DNA of 64,000 bases, from the NCBI GenBank assembly GCA_028023455.1, contig JAQFVV010006721.1, positions 124,001 to 188,000 on the forward strand, in the 5' to 3' direction. This DNA is from Epiperipatus broadwayi. Taxonomy: Eukaryota; Onychophora; Udeonychophora; Euonychophora; Peripatidae. Shown here piece by piece: positions 35,141 to 46,560 of the stretch. Made by a program: the position numbers and the translations under genes. Each line of letters starts with the position of its first letter. Within the stretch, counting starts at the first letter, position 1. The notes beneath the pieces are model-generated. The model saw only the letters and a program-made list of their open reading frames with translations, was not told where the DNA came from and made no database searches.

Positions 35141-35491
35141 AACAGATTTTTATGTTTACTTTAATATTAACTACCCATGTTATTTATTAATTCTTTTTTT
35201 TGTTCTTCATAAATAAAACTTTTCAAAAATATTGTTTTGTTAATAAAATAAAAATTAAAAAAGTGATAGAAAGTGCACTAATAATGTGTGCCACCATGAT
35301 CTTGAGTTCCAGTCTTTGAGTGCAGTGGAAAGTTTTTTAGAGAGCTGAATTTTTAAGAAAAATCTCACATACCCATCATTATAGTCAGTCCATTGTCATT
35401 CAGTAGTTTATCATAGTTGGCTACTTAACTAGAAAGTAAAAGAAAAATCAGCTTCGGTAGTTTAACCGACATACACGATGGCCGCTAGAGG

Positions 35492-35524
35492 CGCTGTTTC
35501 TGTGTTAGCACAGAATATACAGCG
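35492..35524 (+). promoter_or_regulatory. Strong hairpin in the LINE-B 5' segment
   Basis: CGCTGT pairs with ACAGCG (35492-35497 with 35519-35524) and TTCTGTG with CACAGAA (35498-35504 with 35509-35515). The loop is TTAG and there is one three-base bulge (TAT), so thirteen pairs in all. It lies just upstream of the first LINE-B frame. Two CCGCTAG...CGCTG segments on either side look like CTCF-type sites with one base off consensus. Confidence 0.5.
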
Positions 35525-35580
35525 TAGGGGCTCCGAAAGCAGACGATACTTTTTCCAACCGCTAGGTGACGCTGTTCACC

Positions 35581-35919
35581 ATGCGTATGCACAGGACTAA
35601 TAATTTATTAGAATCATCAGAGAGAATAATGGATGAGTATGTAGATTTGATTAGGAATTTGATTATGATTAAAGGAAGAGTAGGAATAGTTGGATTATTA
35701 CCAAGGTTTGACAAGAGTTATTTGTTAGATAGGGCATGTTCTATAAATGAGAGATTGAAAAAATTGTGTGAGAGAAATAATGTTATGTTTGTGGATGTGT
35801 GGGATTGTTTTATTGGAAAGAGAGAGTTATATAGTAAAGATGGGTTGCATTTAGGAAAACAAGGAAGTGAAGTTTTAGGGAGTTTGATTTATAAAGAATT
35901 TTTTTCGGGAAACTTATAA
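35581..35919 (+). pseudogene. SGNH/GDSL-type esterase domain fragment of LINE-B
   Basis: From ATG 35581 the frame gives about 112 residues. It contains GRVGIVGLLPRFD, NVMFVDVWDCF and then SKDGLHLGKQGSEVLG. The last is the block V DGxH motif that carries the catalytic Asp and His of SGNH hydrolases. The N-terminal GDSL block with the nucleophile Ser is not visible, so the domain is truncated. Such domains occur in ORF1 or the N-terminal region of several LINE clades. Confidence 0.68.
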
Positions 35920-36014
35920 AGGGGGGTGGGTTTTTAAATTGTAATATTATTAAAAAGAATGGATGGAATATAAGAAGTAAGCAAAAGGAATTTGATTTTG
36001 ATATAAATATAGAT

Positions 36015-36290
36015 ATGGAGAAGGAATGGGTTTGTAAAATTAATGGTAAGAAAGTAATTTATAAATGTAATGGAGAAGAAAGAATTAAAAGAATTTATAA
36101 AAGAGTAGTTAGGAAAGAAGAAATTGTTAAAATTGGGTTTTTGAATATGCAAGGTGGTAGGAAACCAGAAAAGTGGATGGAATTAAATAAAACAATTGAA
36201 AATGAAGAGCTTGAGGTATTAGCAGTAGTGGAAACACATTTAAGAGAAGAAGAAGAACCTATTTTGGAACAGTTGGATGGCAGGGTATAA
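36015..36290 (+). pseudogene. LINE-B endonuclease N-terminal part
   Basis: The frame contains IVKIGFLNMQGGRKPEKWME (the opening strand of APE-type endonucleases with the catalytic Asn) and then ELEVLAVVETHLREEEEP with the metal-binding Glu in the usual ETxL context. It breaks with a stop at 36288-36290. A downstream frame (36407-36649) continues with IVYIATGD and MVIGDMNGHIEE, matching the GDFN block. Frameshifted, inactive. Confidence 0.7.
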
Positions 36291-38139
36291 ATAGAAAAGA
36301 AAAAGAAAAAAGGGTGGTGGTATAGGTGTTATATCAAAAAAATATTTAAATATTGTTAAATGTCAAGAACACTTTGGTTTGAAATAAGGTTGGGTAGACA
36401 AAATGGATGGTGGCTATAGTTTACATAGCTACTGGAGATAGTCAAATTATATTGGAGGGAATAGTAACATATACTGAATGTTTAGTAAGGATATACAAAG
36501 TTTTAAAGAAAAGGGAAGAGAAAATGGTTATAGGGGATATGAATGGACATATTGAAGAAATTGATGATGTAGATAATAAAAAGACAGCTTTTGAAGAATT
36601 TTTGTCAGAAAGTGAATTTGAGTATTGGAAATTTATTAAATATTTATGAGGGACAAACACTGGTCCAGAAATAATATATTTCACACAATAGATATGTATT
36701 GGTAGAGAAAGAGGGAATAAATAAAATACGGAAAATTAAGGATTTGATAATGAAGAAAAAGTAGCACTAGTGACATAATTTATTGTAATTGAAAGGTAGA
36801 ATGTATGGAGAATAGAAATAAAAGTAGAAATAATAGAAAGAGTGATGGAGAGTAAAGAAAGAATAAGTTGGAAGGATAAAATACAAGTTGAAGAAATAAT
36901 GGAAGAGGTGGGGAGAGATAAGGATGGGAAGGAAGTAGAAAAGTGCAAATAGGGTTTTAGGGAGATTGAAAAGAATAAAAGAATAAAAAAATAAAATTAG
37001 TAAAAGGTAAAAGAAAGGAAAGAAGCATATAGAGAATATAAGTGTGCTATTAAGAATAAGGAAAGTGAAAAAGATATTAATGCTAAATGGGAAAAGTACT
37101 TAGAAAAGAAGAAGTTGGCTAAAATAGATATTTATAGAGAGAGAATGAAATTGAATAGTAAATTGTTGGAGGATATTAATAAAAGTGGAAGAGATGGAAG
37201 TAAAAATTTTGGAATTATATTAAAAGGAGAAATGTAGGGGAGAGAGAGTTAGTATTACTAGATGATGAGGGAACTGAGTGTAGTTCTAGAGAAGATTTAG
37301 AGAGAACTTAAAAGTTATGTAATGAATATAGAAAAGATGTTAGATGGAATGATAGAATATTAGAAAATAGAAAGACTATAGTAATGGGAATATTAGTTTT
37401 TCAGAAAATGAGGTAGAGAAGAAATTGAAAAGGGAAAGGCAAGAGGTTTAGATGGATGGGCCGGATGGTAATGAATTTAGGATATAGGGCAAAAGTAAAG
37501 TATTACCTGTTTTAATAAAATGGCACAGAAAGGTTTCCCAAGTAGTGGAGAAACAAGAGTAAGGTATATAAAGGAAAGGTAGGACATAGAAAGTTGAAAA
37601 TTAAGACCGAGGGAACACAGTTTAAAAAGTTTCGTAAGGTGGCTAGAAGTTGAAAAGGATGGAAGGGAAATGTAGGGGTGAAAGCAAGGGGTTTTAGATA
37701 GATAGGCATATAGGGAAGTTTATTGTAGTTACACAACTTAGGAAGAGAGGAATGCAGAAAACAGTTAAAGATTTTATAGATAAGAGAGGCAATGAAGGAA
37801 AGAAAAGATTAGGATAGTTTAGCATGGGAGGGCTTTATAAATATAAGAAATAGAAAATAATATAATATACAATTAGAGAATATAGAACAATTAAAGTTAA
37901 AAAGGTGTGGGACAAGGCAGTATGTTACCTATTTTGTTTGTGTTGTATTTGAGTGAAAGGAAAGACATAGAAAGATTAGGAAGAGAAGAGAACCGTAATA
38001 GGTAGAAGGGAGTAAATTTGTCAGCTTTTTTGCAGAGAAATTTTGTGGCGAAAAAGAGAAGATAGGAAGTTATGTTGAGGACTGGCAAGGGTGGGTAAAG
38101 AGAGGGGTTAAATTTAGTGAAGAAAAACAAATATAATGA

Positions 38140-38560
38140 TGGTTAATACTGAGGAAAGAGAAGAGTAGAATTTTATTGGGAGATATTAAGTTAAGGTGGT
38201 GAATAGATATAGTTATTTGGGAATTATTTTAAGTAATCAGAAAATTATTTGGATGAATGGGAGAAAAATTGATAAAGAAGCAAAGAAAAGAAAGGGATTG
38301 ATAAAGAAATTAACAGTATTTTCATATAATAAATATGATGTAGCTAGAATTATATGGAAAGGAGTTGCAGTAGCAGGGTTAACATATGGTAAGATGCATT
38401 ATATGTTAGTAAAAAGATATTAGATTATTTAGAAAAAGCCAAAGGGAAGTAGGAAACTGCATTGGATGCAGAAGATGGACACAGGGCAAGGAGAAAGGGA
38501 TGGTCAAGTTTAAGAGAAGCAAAAGTAAAAGAAAAGTTCGGTAGTTGCAGTTAGGATAAA
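38140..38560 (+). pseudogene. LINE-B reverse transcriptase C-terminal remnant
   Basis: The frame at 38196-38423 reads VNRYSYLGIILSNQKIIW and NKYDVARIIWKGVAVAGLTYG, matching the post-catalytic region of this LINE type. A further frame gives a QREVG segment (38430-38460). The catalytic FADD or YADD block upstream is not readable because of decay. Confidence 0.6.
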
Positions 38561-39200
38561 AAAGAAAGCTAAAAAGTATTTAATTGGGTAGAGAAAGGGC
38601 AGGAACAAGAGGGGAGAGGAAGCAGCAAGATTTGGAAAAGATTATACAGAATTTGACAAAGAGGGAGAGGTAAGGGTATTGGGTATAGAGAAGGAGGGAA
38701 AAAAAATTTATTAAAAAGACTAGGGGTAGAGAAGGAAAAGAGGAGGAAAAAGAGTTAAAAATAAGAAAAAACAGAATAGGTGTGAGTTAAAAGAAAAGTA
38801 AGGAAGAGTTAGTTTAAGGCCAAGGACAGCACAAAGAAACAGAAAGAAAAAAGGGGAATTGTAAATAGAAGGAAGAAGAAAATATTAGGCATTTGTTAAT
38901 TGAAGAAAGTTTGAAAACAGAAAGGGACAAAAGAAGTTGTGGAAAAAAAAGAAAAGAGGATTATACAGAAAGGAATATGGTTTTTAGCAGGTTTGGGAAA
39001 AGAAAGGGGGATTTAGAAAAAGGTAAGAGTTGACAAAAATAGTTGTGGAAAGGGAGAGCTAGGGATTAGAGGGGAGAAAAAAGGAACGACGGGCAGCTGA
39101 GAGACTGTTAAGGCAAACCACACAGGAACCTTCCACAAGCTAGCTAGCTGGCTGGTTACCATGCGTAAGCCCACATAGCTTAAGTCGTCTGCTACACGTG

Positions 39201-40891
39201 TTTAATATATTTTAGAGTTTATGAAATATTAGAAATACTTTTATCCTATAATGGATTGTGTAAGATTATTTCACTTTCAATAAATATTATATCAAAATGG
39301 AAAGATTTAAATTAACGTAGAAAAATTCTAATTTTAAAATTTTTCTGATTTACTTAATATACAATCAAAAATAAAATTATATGTTAAATAACTCTATGGG
39401 AAACTTAAAAAATAGCAAAAAATTTTATGAAATATTTATTGTTAATAGAATTAGGATAAATAGGTGAAAAGAACTTAAAAGTAAACAAAATTTAGTTTTT
39501 AACTCTTAACTAGAATAGACTAAATTACACTTATATTATATGACCTTCATTTCATTACTCACTAAGTATTAAAGAAAGTTTTAAAAATTTAAGTAATGGA
39601 TTATATACATTTTGGCTTTAAAAGAAATTGTAAATTAGGACTACATTAAAAACTGATAATATAGAAAGCTCATTTTTTTACAATGGTTTTATTTTTAATA
39701 ATGAAGTATAAGTAAAGTTATTTATTCACTGGTGTATATGAAATTCCGTAAGTATTTACTGTTTGCAAGCTTTTTGGTATGAAAAATGAAAGTTAAAATG
39801 GTTATGGCTTTTGATACAAAATTGGTAGATATTTTCATTACTGTCAACAAATAAAAGTAATAAACTTATAATCTATTATGCTATTATATATTCTTAATTC
39901 ATAAATAGACCATATCTGATTATTTCAGATATTAAAACCTAAAGCATTTTGTTAGTATATCATTAGCCTCTTTAAGTACAAAACAGTGTAATGGATAAAG
40001 CTATATAAAAAAATTTGATATTTATATAGCTGTTGTTAAAATTTATTATTTTCTGATTATTATTTTATTAAAAAGACTATACTTATAGGAAAAAGGAATA
40101 TGAAAATTAAAAATAGAAAGTAGATGTAAAATGGCTTTAGAATATTTCAAATATTTGGTAAGCCTATATAATTGTGTGTCTAAAGAGAGATAAGACAGCA
40201 GAGGAATATTTTTCAACATTTAGGTCATAGTGACATTCCTATTTAATAATTTTTTGTTGTGTCATTCCTTTTTTATACATTTTGCATATGTATAAGTATT
40301 GTTTAAATAAATAATTTGTAATGCTATTAATTAGTTTATGTAGTTTTTTAATAAAATGATTACAAGGATAGTAAATAATTTTTTTTACGTATATATATAT
40401 ATATCATTTGTTTTTCAACTCATTTATTTATTTGTAATTTTTAGTAGTTGTTTATGCAGAAAAGCTAATTCATATTAATAAGAAATAGAAAATTACACTT
40501 TGATTAAAATTTCTTTGCAATATGAAGATCTGTGTCGATCCATCAATATCTCTAAAGTTTAAACTTCCGTTTTGATTCAATTAACTCCTGTTCTGATAGA
40601 CTTATCATACTTTTGATATGTATAAGAAATGTTATGTGTTGTTCATGATTATTTTAAAGCAGCCTTGATGTATTATCACATTTTAATATGTCATGGCATG
40701 CTTTGAAAACCATCATAATAGAGTGTTATTACTAACTGATAACTTAATCATTATTGGTGAAATTTGTCATTGTTGCCACTCTTTAGTATAATTTACTTTT
40801 TTCTTTTATCACTACTGTGCTATCTAATGTAAGCTTTCAGAACTAATTATAGTGCTTAATGTATCACTATCCAGTGCTGTTCTATCCAATA
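39201..40891. other. Intergenic, no recognisable feature
   Basis: AT-rich sequence with AT microsatellites (near 40390). No coding region or repeat family recognised. Confidence 0.45.
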
Positions 40892-41215
40892 TTCATATAT
40901 ATATATATTAAAATTTTCTTATATATATACACTTTAATGCGTTTTTTAAAATATAATTTCTTCTTTATTTTGCTTATAGTTTTGATTGTCTTGCAGTCTT
41001 CATCAGAGTTATGACATTTAAACATAATCATATACTAATATAACCATTATTTTATATACATATTAATATATGATCATATGTTTCAAGGTTGTACCTCTGA
41101 TGAAGACTGCAGGACAGTCGAAACTGTAAGCAAAATAAAGTAGAAACTATATAAAAAAAAGATTGCATTAAAGTATATACGAGGACATAATAAGAACATT
41201 TTAATATATATGAAG
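40892..41215. repeat. F4 fold-back repeat with two hammerhead-like stem-loops
   Basis: Arms 40892-41045 and 41065-41215 are inverted copies separated by about 20 bp. The right arm contains the best F4 motif (41097-41124); the left arm holds a decayed inverted copy. Confidence 0.72.
41097..41124 (+). ncRNA. Hammerhead-like stem-loop (F4), best copy
   Basis: CTGATGA, one A, GACTG-CAGGA-CAGTC (five Watson-Crick pairs), GAAAC. Both hammerhead core strands are intact, but the extra A before stem II and the lack of a clear stem III and cleavage triplet argue against a canonical ribozyme. Confidence 0.5.
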
Positions 41216-41257
41216 AGAAATGCAAAAAAAGTAAAAGAGAAGATAGAATAATAAACT

Positions 41258-41313
41258 ATCCAATATCCCCTGATTTTCTAGCATATGGCTTTCATCAGTG
41301 AGGACTTTTGGAT
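41258..41313 (-). repeat. F1 remnant with worn hammerhead
   Basis: Minus strand: AATCCA, TCCTCA, CTGATGA, A, AGC-CATAT-GCT, A, GAAAA, then TC, AGGGGA and TTGGAT. Stem II uses A-T where most copies use G-C, and pairing is kept. The cleavage triplet is damaged. Confidence 0.6.
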
Positions 41314-41559
41314 TTTAGGACAATCACTGGATAGGAATTTATTAAGCACTATCATCTTTATCTGTTAGTTACAAAAGCCTACGTTAGGTGATGTAACAAT
41401 GGTGAAAAAAGTGCTGCTAAAACAGCAATATCTAAGGTGGAATTTTGATGTTTTATTGATTTTAATATGAATTATTGTAGCATCTCAATTTTAGGTGTAT
41501 AAACTTTAACGAACTCTTTCATTATTGAGAAGTTTATGTTGTAGCAGATTATTTCACCA

Positions 41560-42130
41560 GTAAGTAAAAATATTGTTTATTAAATATAGAGATATCATCT
41601 TCAAGTTTGCAGAAAATTATACAAGGAATTTTAAAATAATAATTGGGAAACAAAATATAAGAAGATTAATTGAAATGGAACATATTCTAAACAATAAGGT
41701 GAATTGTCATTAAAATCTGAAGAAGCACAGAACTTCAAGAAATGACTGAGCCAGTTATTTTAAAAGAAGCAAACACAAGTAAAGATGTTAGAAAAGTTAT
41801 ACAAAAATGCCTAAATGATAAGGCTATACTAGGTTACTGAAAATATAATAATGATATTGATATTTAAAAAGAAAGATGACTACAGAGTTATTAATAGTCT
41901 TCTTTCATTTGCATACAATATAAATTATCTTAATACCAAAAAATATGACAACTTATCTTCTAAGATTTTTGGATTAAAATCTGTCAAACAAGCTGAAGTT
42001 AAAGATGATTATAACAGTAAAATGGCATCCATGTATTAAAAAGAATGAAAGCAAGACCGAATTGTTACTTTGGAACTTAAAAATATAAGTCCAGAATAGT
42101 ACCAAACATCAAGAATATCAAAATGGAATA
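41560..42130 (+). pseudogene. LINE-A fragment
   Basis: Near 41840-41960 the translation gives ENIIMILIFKKKDDYRVINS, matching the RT segment WKNTIIILIFKKG of the copy at 1850-4375. No catalytic motif remains. The open frame 41851-42039 is part of this remnant. Confidence 0.55.
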
Positions 42131-44293
42131 GCATGAATTCACTAACCAGCAGCTCTGAGTGTTTATGGTTTTCGTGTTTTGGGTTTTAAAAATGTAAGCA
42201 TAATTTTATTAAATGCATTTTCAGAAATTTGAAGAAATTGATCCATTTGGTTTTCAAAGATATTATTTTCTAGATGTCAACTTGTTGCTGGAGATTATTA
42301 AGTATATATGTATCATCTATGGTTATTAAGTATTTTTACATTTTTTTGATATATTCAGTTTAAAAACATATTTACTATTAAATTTTTATTCTACATATCT
42401 TCAGAAATAGTTTTTAAAAAAATTTTCTACCTATTTATATGTTACATATAAAGAAATAAACATTATGGTAGCAAACATCTTAAACTATAAAATATATTTT
42501 TATATTGATACAAAATTTTTATATACCAATAATTAAACAATAATTGTTATTTAGTTGTTTAATCTTATTTTTTCATTTCATGATTTTCATACTAGTATCA
42601 TGCAGCATAGCACGAGAATACTTTAGTCATGACTTAAATTCCCTTTCTTGAGGCTAGCATTTATTTGTAGGTTTTGCATTCTTTTTGCTGATTAAAAACT
42701 GGAACTGAAACTTTATTGATTTACTCAAAAAAAAATCTGAAGATGCTAGCATCATTCAGAGAACCTAATATAAACAAACTGTCAATGTCACTGATTGTTA
42801 GATTTCTTGCTCAAAGGCTTCAAGAGTACTTAGAAGAGCTATTTCTTTTCTTTGAACAGAAAAATTGAATTTTTCATAGTTTATTCATATATTTGTGATT
42901 ATTTTTTCAAATTATTTTTAAATATTTACAATTACTGTCAGATCTTAGTCGGAAATGTTTGTTTTTAAAATAACAAGTCAAACAATCATGATACATGAAA
43001 AGTTATGATTGGGTGAAAAAGGAATGCTTCATAAGTGCTATAATATGATTTTACAAAATATTATAGACAAACTTAAATTTTAAAACATTTGGTTGCTTTA
43101 TAATGTCTTAATAAGAATTTGTTCAGGTTTTAGAAGTGGAGTTAAATTTTCTTTCATTAATATTTTAGCAGCAAATATGAAAGAACACAATCATCTGATT
43201 CTGTTTTAGTCCATTATTTTTTTCAATATGTGGAAAATTTGAAATATTTTTAAGAATGATTTTTATTTGGAAAAATATAATAAAGAGTAAAAGTTAATTT
43301 ATTAAAAATGAAAAGTTGAAAATTTAAACAAATAGCAGCTACAGAATGCCAAAGAAATTCATATTGTACAGATTAAAATGCAGGTCAGGATATTCAATGG
43401 TTTTTTTCCCTCTCAACTCAGCAAATGGATACAAACTTTTTTAAAAAGCTAAAAATCTTTTTAAAAAGTGTTCTGTTTTATTCAGACTTTTTTTATATTT
43501 AACAGGTGGATGTAATCTTATTTAAGATTAATTACAATATTGAGCATAAATTAAATAGACCTATTACATTTAGATAGAAAAAAAGAAAATGTAGGTCACT
43601 GTAATTTATAAGAATTTAGACAATTTGTTTGTCTTTAATTTTATTTTTAATTATGGGTATATCGTAATTTATTGATAAATTATATCCTAAGTGTGTGTAT
43701 ATATACTAATAATGAATTTCATTATCTGTATCAAATGTTGGAATCAGTTGACGTAAACTGTTTTAGAATTAAGGGTGGAACTTTAAGATATGGAAGAACT
43801 ATTGTAATTTCACTTTTTTGTAAATAGATGGATAAAGTTCACTATTTTAAAAATAAACTTTAGGGTTAACATTAATGATTATTTTATCTTATACTTTTTA
43901 TAGACAACTTCCATATTTCTCCATTCTTTTTTATTTCATAAATAATTTCATATAAATAAATACTTCTCAGCTTATACTAATATTTGATTTGGACTTCTTA
44001 TTTCATATTTTTTACATATATAGAAAAAATATTTCTTGGTACTTATGCATTATACCGGCTGTGATGAAAGTCAATGGTAGAAACAAATACATTTAATTAA
44101 TAGTATCTGTTAATGTTTGTATTTTTATTATATAAATACTAAAAGTTTTGAATCTCTTGTTCAGATTCTATAGAAACTAATTTTTAAAATAAAATTTAAA
44201 TTTTGTTAATGATTTTGTTACTTTTAGTTATTACCAAAAATACAGGTGTGATTATAAATTTTTGTTTATCATTTATTACACTAGACATTTCTG
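42131..44293. other. Intergenic, no recognisable feature
   Basis: AT-rich sequence without coding potential or recognised repeats. Confidence 0.45.
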
Positions 44294-44735
44294 TAATCTA
44301 TCACTATACCAGCCTCACGTAATGTAGGGAATGGGTTCTACCTGCTTTTAACACCTTGTGGAGGGATATAATCATAAACATATGACCAAAGATATGAAAA
44401 AAAAAGATTATGATCCCTGAGATGCACATTTCATGCTGAACCAGCACTCATCAGTTGGCCCAGACCACAATCTCTTACACATATCTTTATCATTGTTCAG
44501 TATATATGTAGATAGCAAATTACAGTTTAATTGATGTGTCAAATGTGTGGCCTCACAACTTTAACATAAATCAACTGATGAGTGCTGGTTTGGCACAAAA
44601 TGTGCATCTCATGGATCATAGATTTTTTTTTTTCATGTCTTTGGTCATATATTTATGATTATACCCTTCACAAGGTGTTAAAAGCAGATAGAATCTATTC
44701 CCTATCTTGTTTAAGACTGGTATAGTGATAAACTA
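44294..44735. repeat. F2 fold-back repeat with hammerhead motifs
   Basis: Arms 44294-44456 and about 44573-44735 are inverted copies that begin and end with TATCACTATACCAG or its complement. The arms contain CTTTTAACACCTTGTGGAGG and ATGACCAAAGATATGAAA. Both arms keep a hammerhead-like segment. Confidence 0.75.
44411..44470 (-). ncRNA. Hammerhead motif (F2), core intact, stem I damaged
   Basis: Minus strand: CCAA, CTGATGA, stem II GTGCT-GGTTC-AGCAT (closing pair G.U), GAAA, stem III AT-GTGC-AT, and an ATC cleavage triplet. The following TCAGGG no longer pairs well with CCAA; the sister copy at 6529-6585 has TTGGG there, which does. The right-arm copy (about 44572-44630, plus) has G12 changed to A. 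Confidence 0.6.
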
Positions 44736-44999
44736 CAAAAATATTATTCATTAAAGGTGTGATTTTATATGGCAGGTTTAATGTGTAAATATTTAATGGT
44801 TATTTGAAATTAAATGAATTCAAGGGATTGTATGACCAGAATGCCTGTAGTTATATGAAGTGTAGAGTGCTAATTTAATACATGAATGGCAAAGAAGAGA
44901 TCAAAAGCTAATGGTTGGAGTAAAAGCAGTTCTGCATCTTTATTCAAAACAATAAAATTTATCTAATAATTATAATAAATGTACCATCTAATACTAAAT

Positions 45000-45110
45000 C
45001 ATCCATGCACTTTACTACTATTACATAATGCTTTATTTACCACCCTCTTTTACAGTTTCGATTACTCCAGCAATCTTCTTCAGAACTTTTATATCTTTTA
45101 ACTTCAACTG
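45000..45110 (-). repeat. F4-variant stem-loop repeat, single copy
   Basis: The minus strand carries CTGAAGA, A, GATTG-CTGGAG-TAATC, GAAAC near 45053-45092. It is related to the array at 52860-53175, sharing TAATGCTTTATTTACCACCC. Confidence 0.55.
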
Positions 45111-45889
45111 TTAAATTCAAATTTTTATAATAAATATAAAATAAATGAATGCATTTCTAATCACAGAATTTAACATTTTTGTCTTCTAAATTATCAAACC
45201 AGTTTTTTAAAAAAATGATAGAGAACTGGCTAAATTAGATATAAATCAAAACTAACTTCCTCTATTGAAAAAAAGAGATATAAAAAAAATTTGATTAGAT
45301 ATAATTGTTAACATTTTAGTAAATCTTTCAAGTTCTTGCAAAATGGATTGTATTTGGACTGAAAAATTTAAGAGATTCATCTGGTATAACCTAATAAATT
45401 ATATGAGCGGTAGAATTATAATGAGTTGGCAAAGATTAATTGTTTAAGATAATAAAAAAATTTTTTTTTTTTTAGCAATGTTTCAGATGAATGAAGAAAA
45501 TATGGCAAATAGCAGATGTTAAATGATTCACATTATAAGTGACATTAAAATTTTTGAAGTCTTTTATCTTTTTAATTTTTCTTTTGATTATTTTTTTCCC
45601 ATTTAATATTTTGTTACTTGGTTATTTATCATATATTAATTTTTTTAAAGAATTTTTTTAGCAGCAATTTAACTATTTAAAAACATTTAACATAAAAACC
45701 AATGGTCATTTTTACCTTCTCCAAAGAGAGATTTTAAAAAATCTAGAGAGAAATATCACTCTAACATTTAATATTAATGAGATTTTTTTTAAATTCTGTG
45801 GATGATGTGTAATAATACAAATTAATATTTATCAAAAATTTTTTATGAACTTTTAAGTTTTTCTTTATTTGAAATGTGATATTTGTATT
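45111..45889. other. Intergenic, no recognisable feature
   Basis: AT-rich sequence with homopolymer tracts. Nothing recognised. Confidence 0.45.
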
Positions 45890-46166
45890 ACCATCAAACA
45901 TCACATGATCACCATTTATTATGCTTACACAAGCTGTTGTTCACAGAGGCAAAACTTTCCATATAGTAGCGCCATCAAGACAAAGTAATCAAAGGATGCA
46001 GGAAAGTTGGTGCATAAAATCCCTATCAAGTGTCTACTCATCCAATATTCCCAGACCAGTTTCTAGCTTGGGCTTTCGTCAGTGAGAAGCCTTGGGTCTG
46101 AGAGCACTGCCTTTATGAAAAACAGCTTGTGTAAACAAAGAATGGTGATCATGTGATGTTTAATGG
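45890..46166 (-). mobile_element. F1 element with both terminal inverted repeats and a hammerhead
   Basis: Terminal inverted repeats of about 46 bp (CATCACATGATCACCATT at the left; AATGGTGATCATGTGATG at the right) bracket the family's central segments and a hammerhead. It lacks the second arm. No clear target duplication. Confidence 0.72.
46040..46097 (-). ncRNA. Type I hammerhead ribozyme motif (F1)
   Basis: Minus strand: ACCCAA, GGC, TTCTCA, core CTGACGA, A, stem II AGC-CCAA-GCT, A, core GAAA, stem III AC-TG-GT, GTC triplet, TGGGAA, TA, TTGGAT. Compared with the copy at 47905, stem II changes G-C to A-T and stem I changes C-G to T-A with pairing kept. Core intact. Confidence 0.65.
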
Positions 46167-46374
46167 ATTAATACCAATCCTGTCCAATAGGATTATAGTA
46201 ACTAGTTATTAAAGAACCAAAGACAACAAAAATTATGGATGCTGAACTGCGTTCAGATCTATACAACTATATAAGCTAATGAGCTTAGCTTGAAAGCATT
46301 ATTATGTTTTCATTTTGGACTCAAAGCTTTATAGTTAGCTAAAACAATAAAAGGTAGCTGCTGGATTGTTGCAT

Positions 46375-46560
46375 TAAGTCCTAAGATATGGGTGCAGTGC
46401 TCTCAGATCCAAGGCTCCTCACTGTTGAAAGCATAAGCTACAAATTAGTCTGGGGATATTGGATGAGTAGGTACTAGATAGGGATTTTATGCACAAATCT
46501 TCCTGCATCCATTGATTACTTGGCTTGCACTGAATGGCACTACTGTATGGAGATTTTTTT
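46375..46560 (+). mobile_element. F1 element, truncated copy
   Basis: Contains the hammerhead region, GTACTAGATAGGGATTTTAT, GCATCCATTGATTAC and CACTACTGTATGGAGA, then breaks off. No terminal inverted repeat or clear duplication. Confidence 0.65.
46407..46464 (+). ncRNA. Degenerate hammerhead motif (F1)
   Basis: Stem I helices, stem II AGC-ATAA-GCT and the TA-GTC end are present. The core reads CTGTTGA and CAAA (changes at A6 and G12), both expected to inactivate it. Confidence 0.6.

Larger units (their letters stand above)
35470..39200 (+). mobile_element. Cytosine-poor LINE with esterase, endonuclease and RT remnants (LINE-B)
   Basis: A CpG-containing 5' segment (35470-35590) with a strong hairpin leads into an esterase-like frame, an endonuclease start, a long decayed RT region and a C-terminal segment. 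It closes with a distinctive GC-richer 3' segment (39060-39200: AAGCTAGCTAGCTGGCTGG, ACCATGCGTAAGCCCACATA). The coding strand has extremely little C. An ORF set with a GDSL/SGNH esterase, APE endonuclease, RT and a QREVG segment recalls LINEs I associate with ticks and spiders; that is from memory and unverified. The small minus-strand ORFs across it are shadows. Confidence 0.75.

Noticed and set aside
35581-35919. A host esterase gene
   Set aside because: The SGNH-type fragment lacks the nucleophile block and sits directly upstream of LINE endonuclease and RT remnants with the same C-poor composition, so it belongs to LINE-B.
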